64,000 nt of DNA from Scytalidium lignicola (Eukaryota > Ascomycota > Leotiomycetes): the NCBI GenBank assembly GCA_002812745.2, contig NCSJ02000006.1:124001-188000 (forward strand), written 5' to 3'. The notes below the pieces were generated by a model that made no database searches, was not told the origin of the DNA, and worked only from the letters and a program-made list of their open reading frames with translations. Below are positions 63,337 through 64,000 of the stretch, in pieces. Numbering within the stretch: the stretch's first letter is position 1; every line of letters begins with the position of its first letter. A program made the translations under genes and the position numbers.

Positions 63337-64000
63337 ATTGTATGCGTTCTCTGATAGTCAAGCTTTATTAGTTATTTATTGCCAAGCTTCAGTAGTTTCT
63401 CGGATTACTCTACTAGTTGCATGCATACTGCAGATTATGATGAGATGCATTTATTTGTAAATGTCACAGTTACATCTATCAGCTAGAGGATACAGTAAAA
63501 TCTTGACTTGCTGTCAGTGAGATTTCGTCACTGTCTAGCCTTTATTAGTCTTGATGTAGTAGTTCTGTAACCACGGTTGCTGATCTTGGGTGCCGAAGTC
63601 ACTCCAGCGTGCCAATGTCTAGATGGTCCAGTAGTTAGCCTGCAAGGTTGAGGGAATTGTACAAAAGATGGCACGGATGGGAGGATGGGAAAGATGGAAA
63701 ATCTGAAGAAAAGGGTCTCACTTGACAGCGCCACGCGCACAGCGTAGTAATCAGTCGTCAAGCTTTCTCGTCCTATGGGGTCGCCCGTGGGGAGCCCCAA
63801 GATGCGCCTATCGTTGCCCCAAACAGCCCATCGTGTCCGCTGCAAAATGCCACTCATGCACCATGACGGCGTTGGAGCATTTTTAGTGTAGAAAGACTCT
63901 CTCTTCTATCTTTCTCTCTCCACATATTTTGGGACCTGAATACCCATCACTAGGCTAGATTCACCTTGCTCATGATGTCGACAGTCTGAGTTTAGAAACG
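63337..64000. other. Right-edge flank, no gene recognised
   Basis: A 109-codon minus-strand frame at 63528-63857 lacks family motifs. Nothing else supported; a gene may begin beyond the window. Confidence 0.45.

Overview
The window reads as nuclear DNA of a filamentous ascomycete (Pezizomycotina, possibly Leotiomycetes). Most genes carry several short introns of about 47-66 bp with GT..AG ends and CTAAC/CTGAC-like branch sites. The gene set is fungal: a Zn2Cys6 regulator, a Hog1-type MAP kinase, a class III G-alpha, an RSC/SWI-SNF subunit, Mediator subunit 21 and a Kre6/Skn1 glucan-synthesis protein. Exon borders were worked out by hand from splice signals, reading-frame phase and family motifs. 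The class assignment is inference.

Layout: 2.5-6.1 kb (+) GPI inositol-deacylase (Bst1). 7.4-9.8 kb (+) Zn2Cys6 transcription factor. 10.2-12.6 kb (-) Avl9. 13.9-15.6 kb (-) Hog1 MAP kinase, nine exons. 17.3-20.4 kb (-) glycogen phosphorylase. 21.6-23.0 kb (-) class III G-alpha. 23-31.7 kb is an 8.7-kb stretch with no intact gene. It holds decayed pieces of a Ulp1/C48-like cysteine peptidase, an SF1 helicase C-terminal core and a Dbp5-like DEAD-box helicase. 31.7-34.3 kb (-) cullin-1. 35.5-38.7 kb (-) multi-KH RNA-binding protein. 40.1-42.8 kb (-) large disordered protein with REY-type repeats. 43.1-44.0 kb (+) Sdt1-like HAD nucleotidase. 44.3-44.9 kb (-) MED21, divergent from 45.2-45.9 kb (+) RRG7. 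46.2-46.4 kb (+) a small Cys-containing protein. 46.9-49.2 kb (-) Rsc8/Swi3. 49.7-50.8 kb (+) ETF-alpha, convergent with 50.8-52.5 kb (-) adrenodoxin reductase. 52.7-54.5 kb (+) an unknown four-helix membrane protein. 54.7-57.9 kb (-) PMS1. 60.3-62.8 kb (+) Kre6/Skn1. 63.06-63.34 kb is a MITE-like palindromic element.

The intact genes are ordinary housekeeping and signalling genes, apparently without operon-like or biosynthetic clustering. Two loose themes appear. Hog1, glycogen phosphorylase and a G-alpha sit together, all linked to stress or nutrient signalling. ETF-alpha and adrenodoxin reductase, both mitochondrial flavoproteins, are tail-to-tail 56 bp apart. I did not find a convincing new multi-gene system. 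The most unusual content is the relic island, the palindromic element, two microexons (13 and 17 nt), a required GC-AG intron in PMS1, and a frame conflict at the start of the KH protein.
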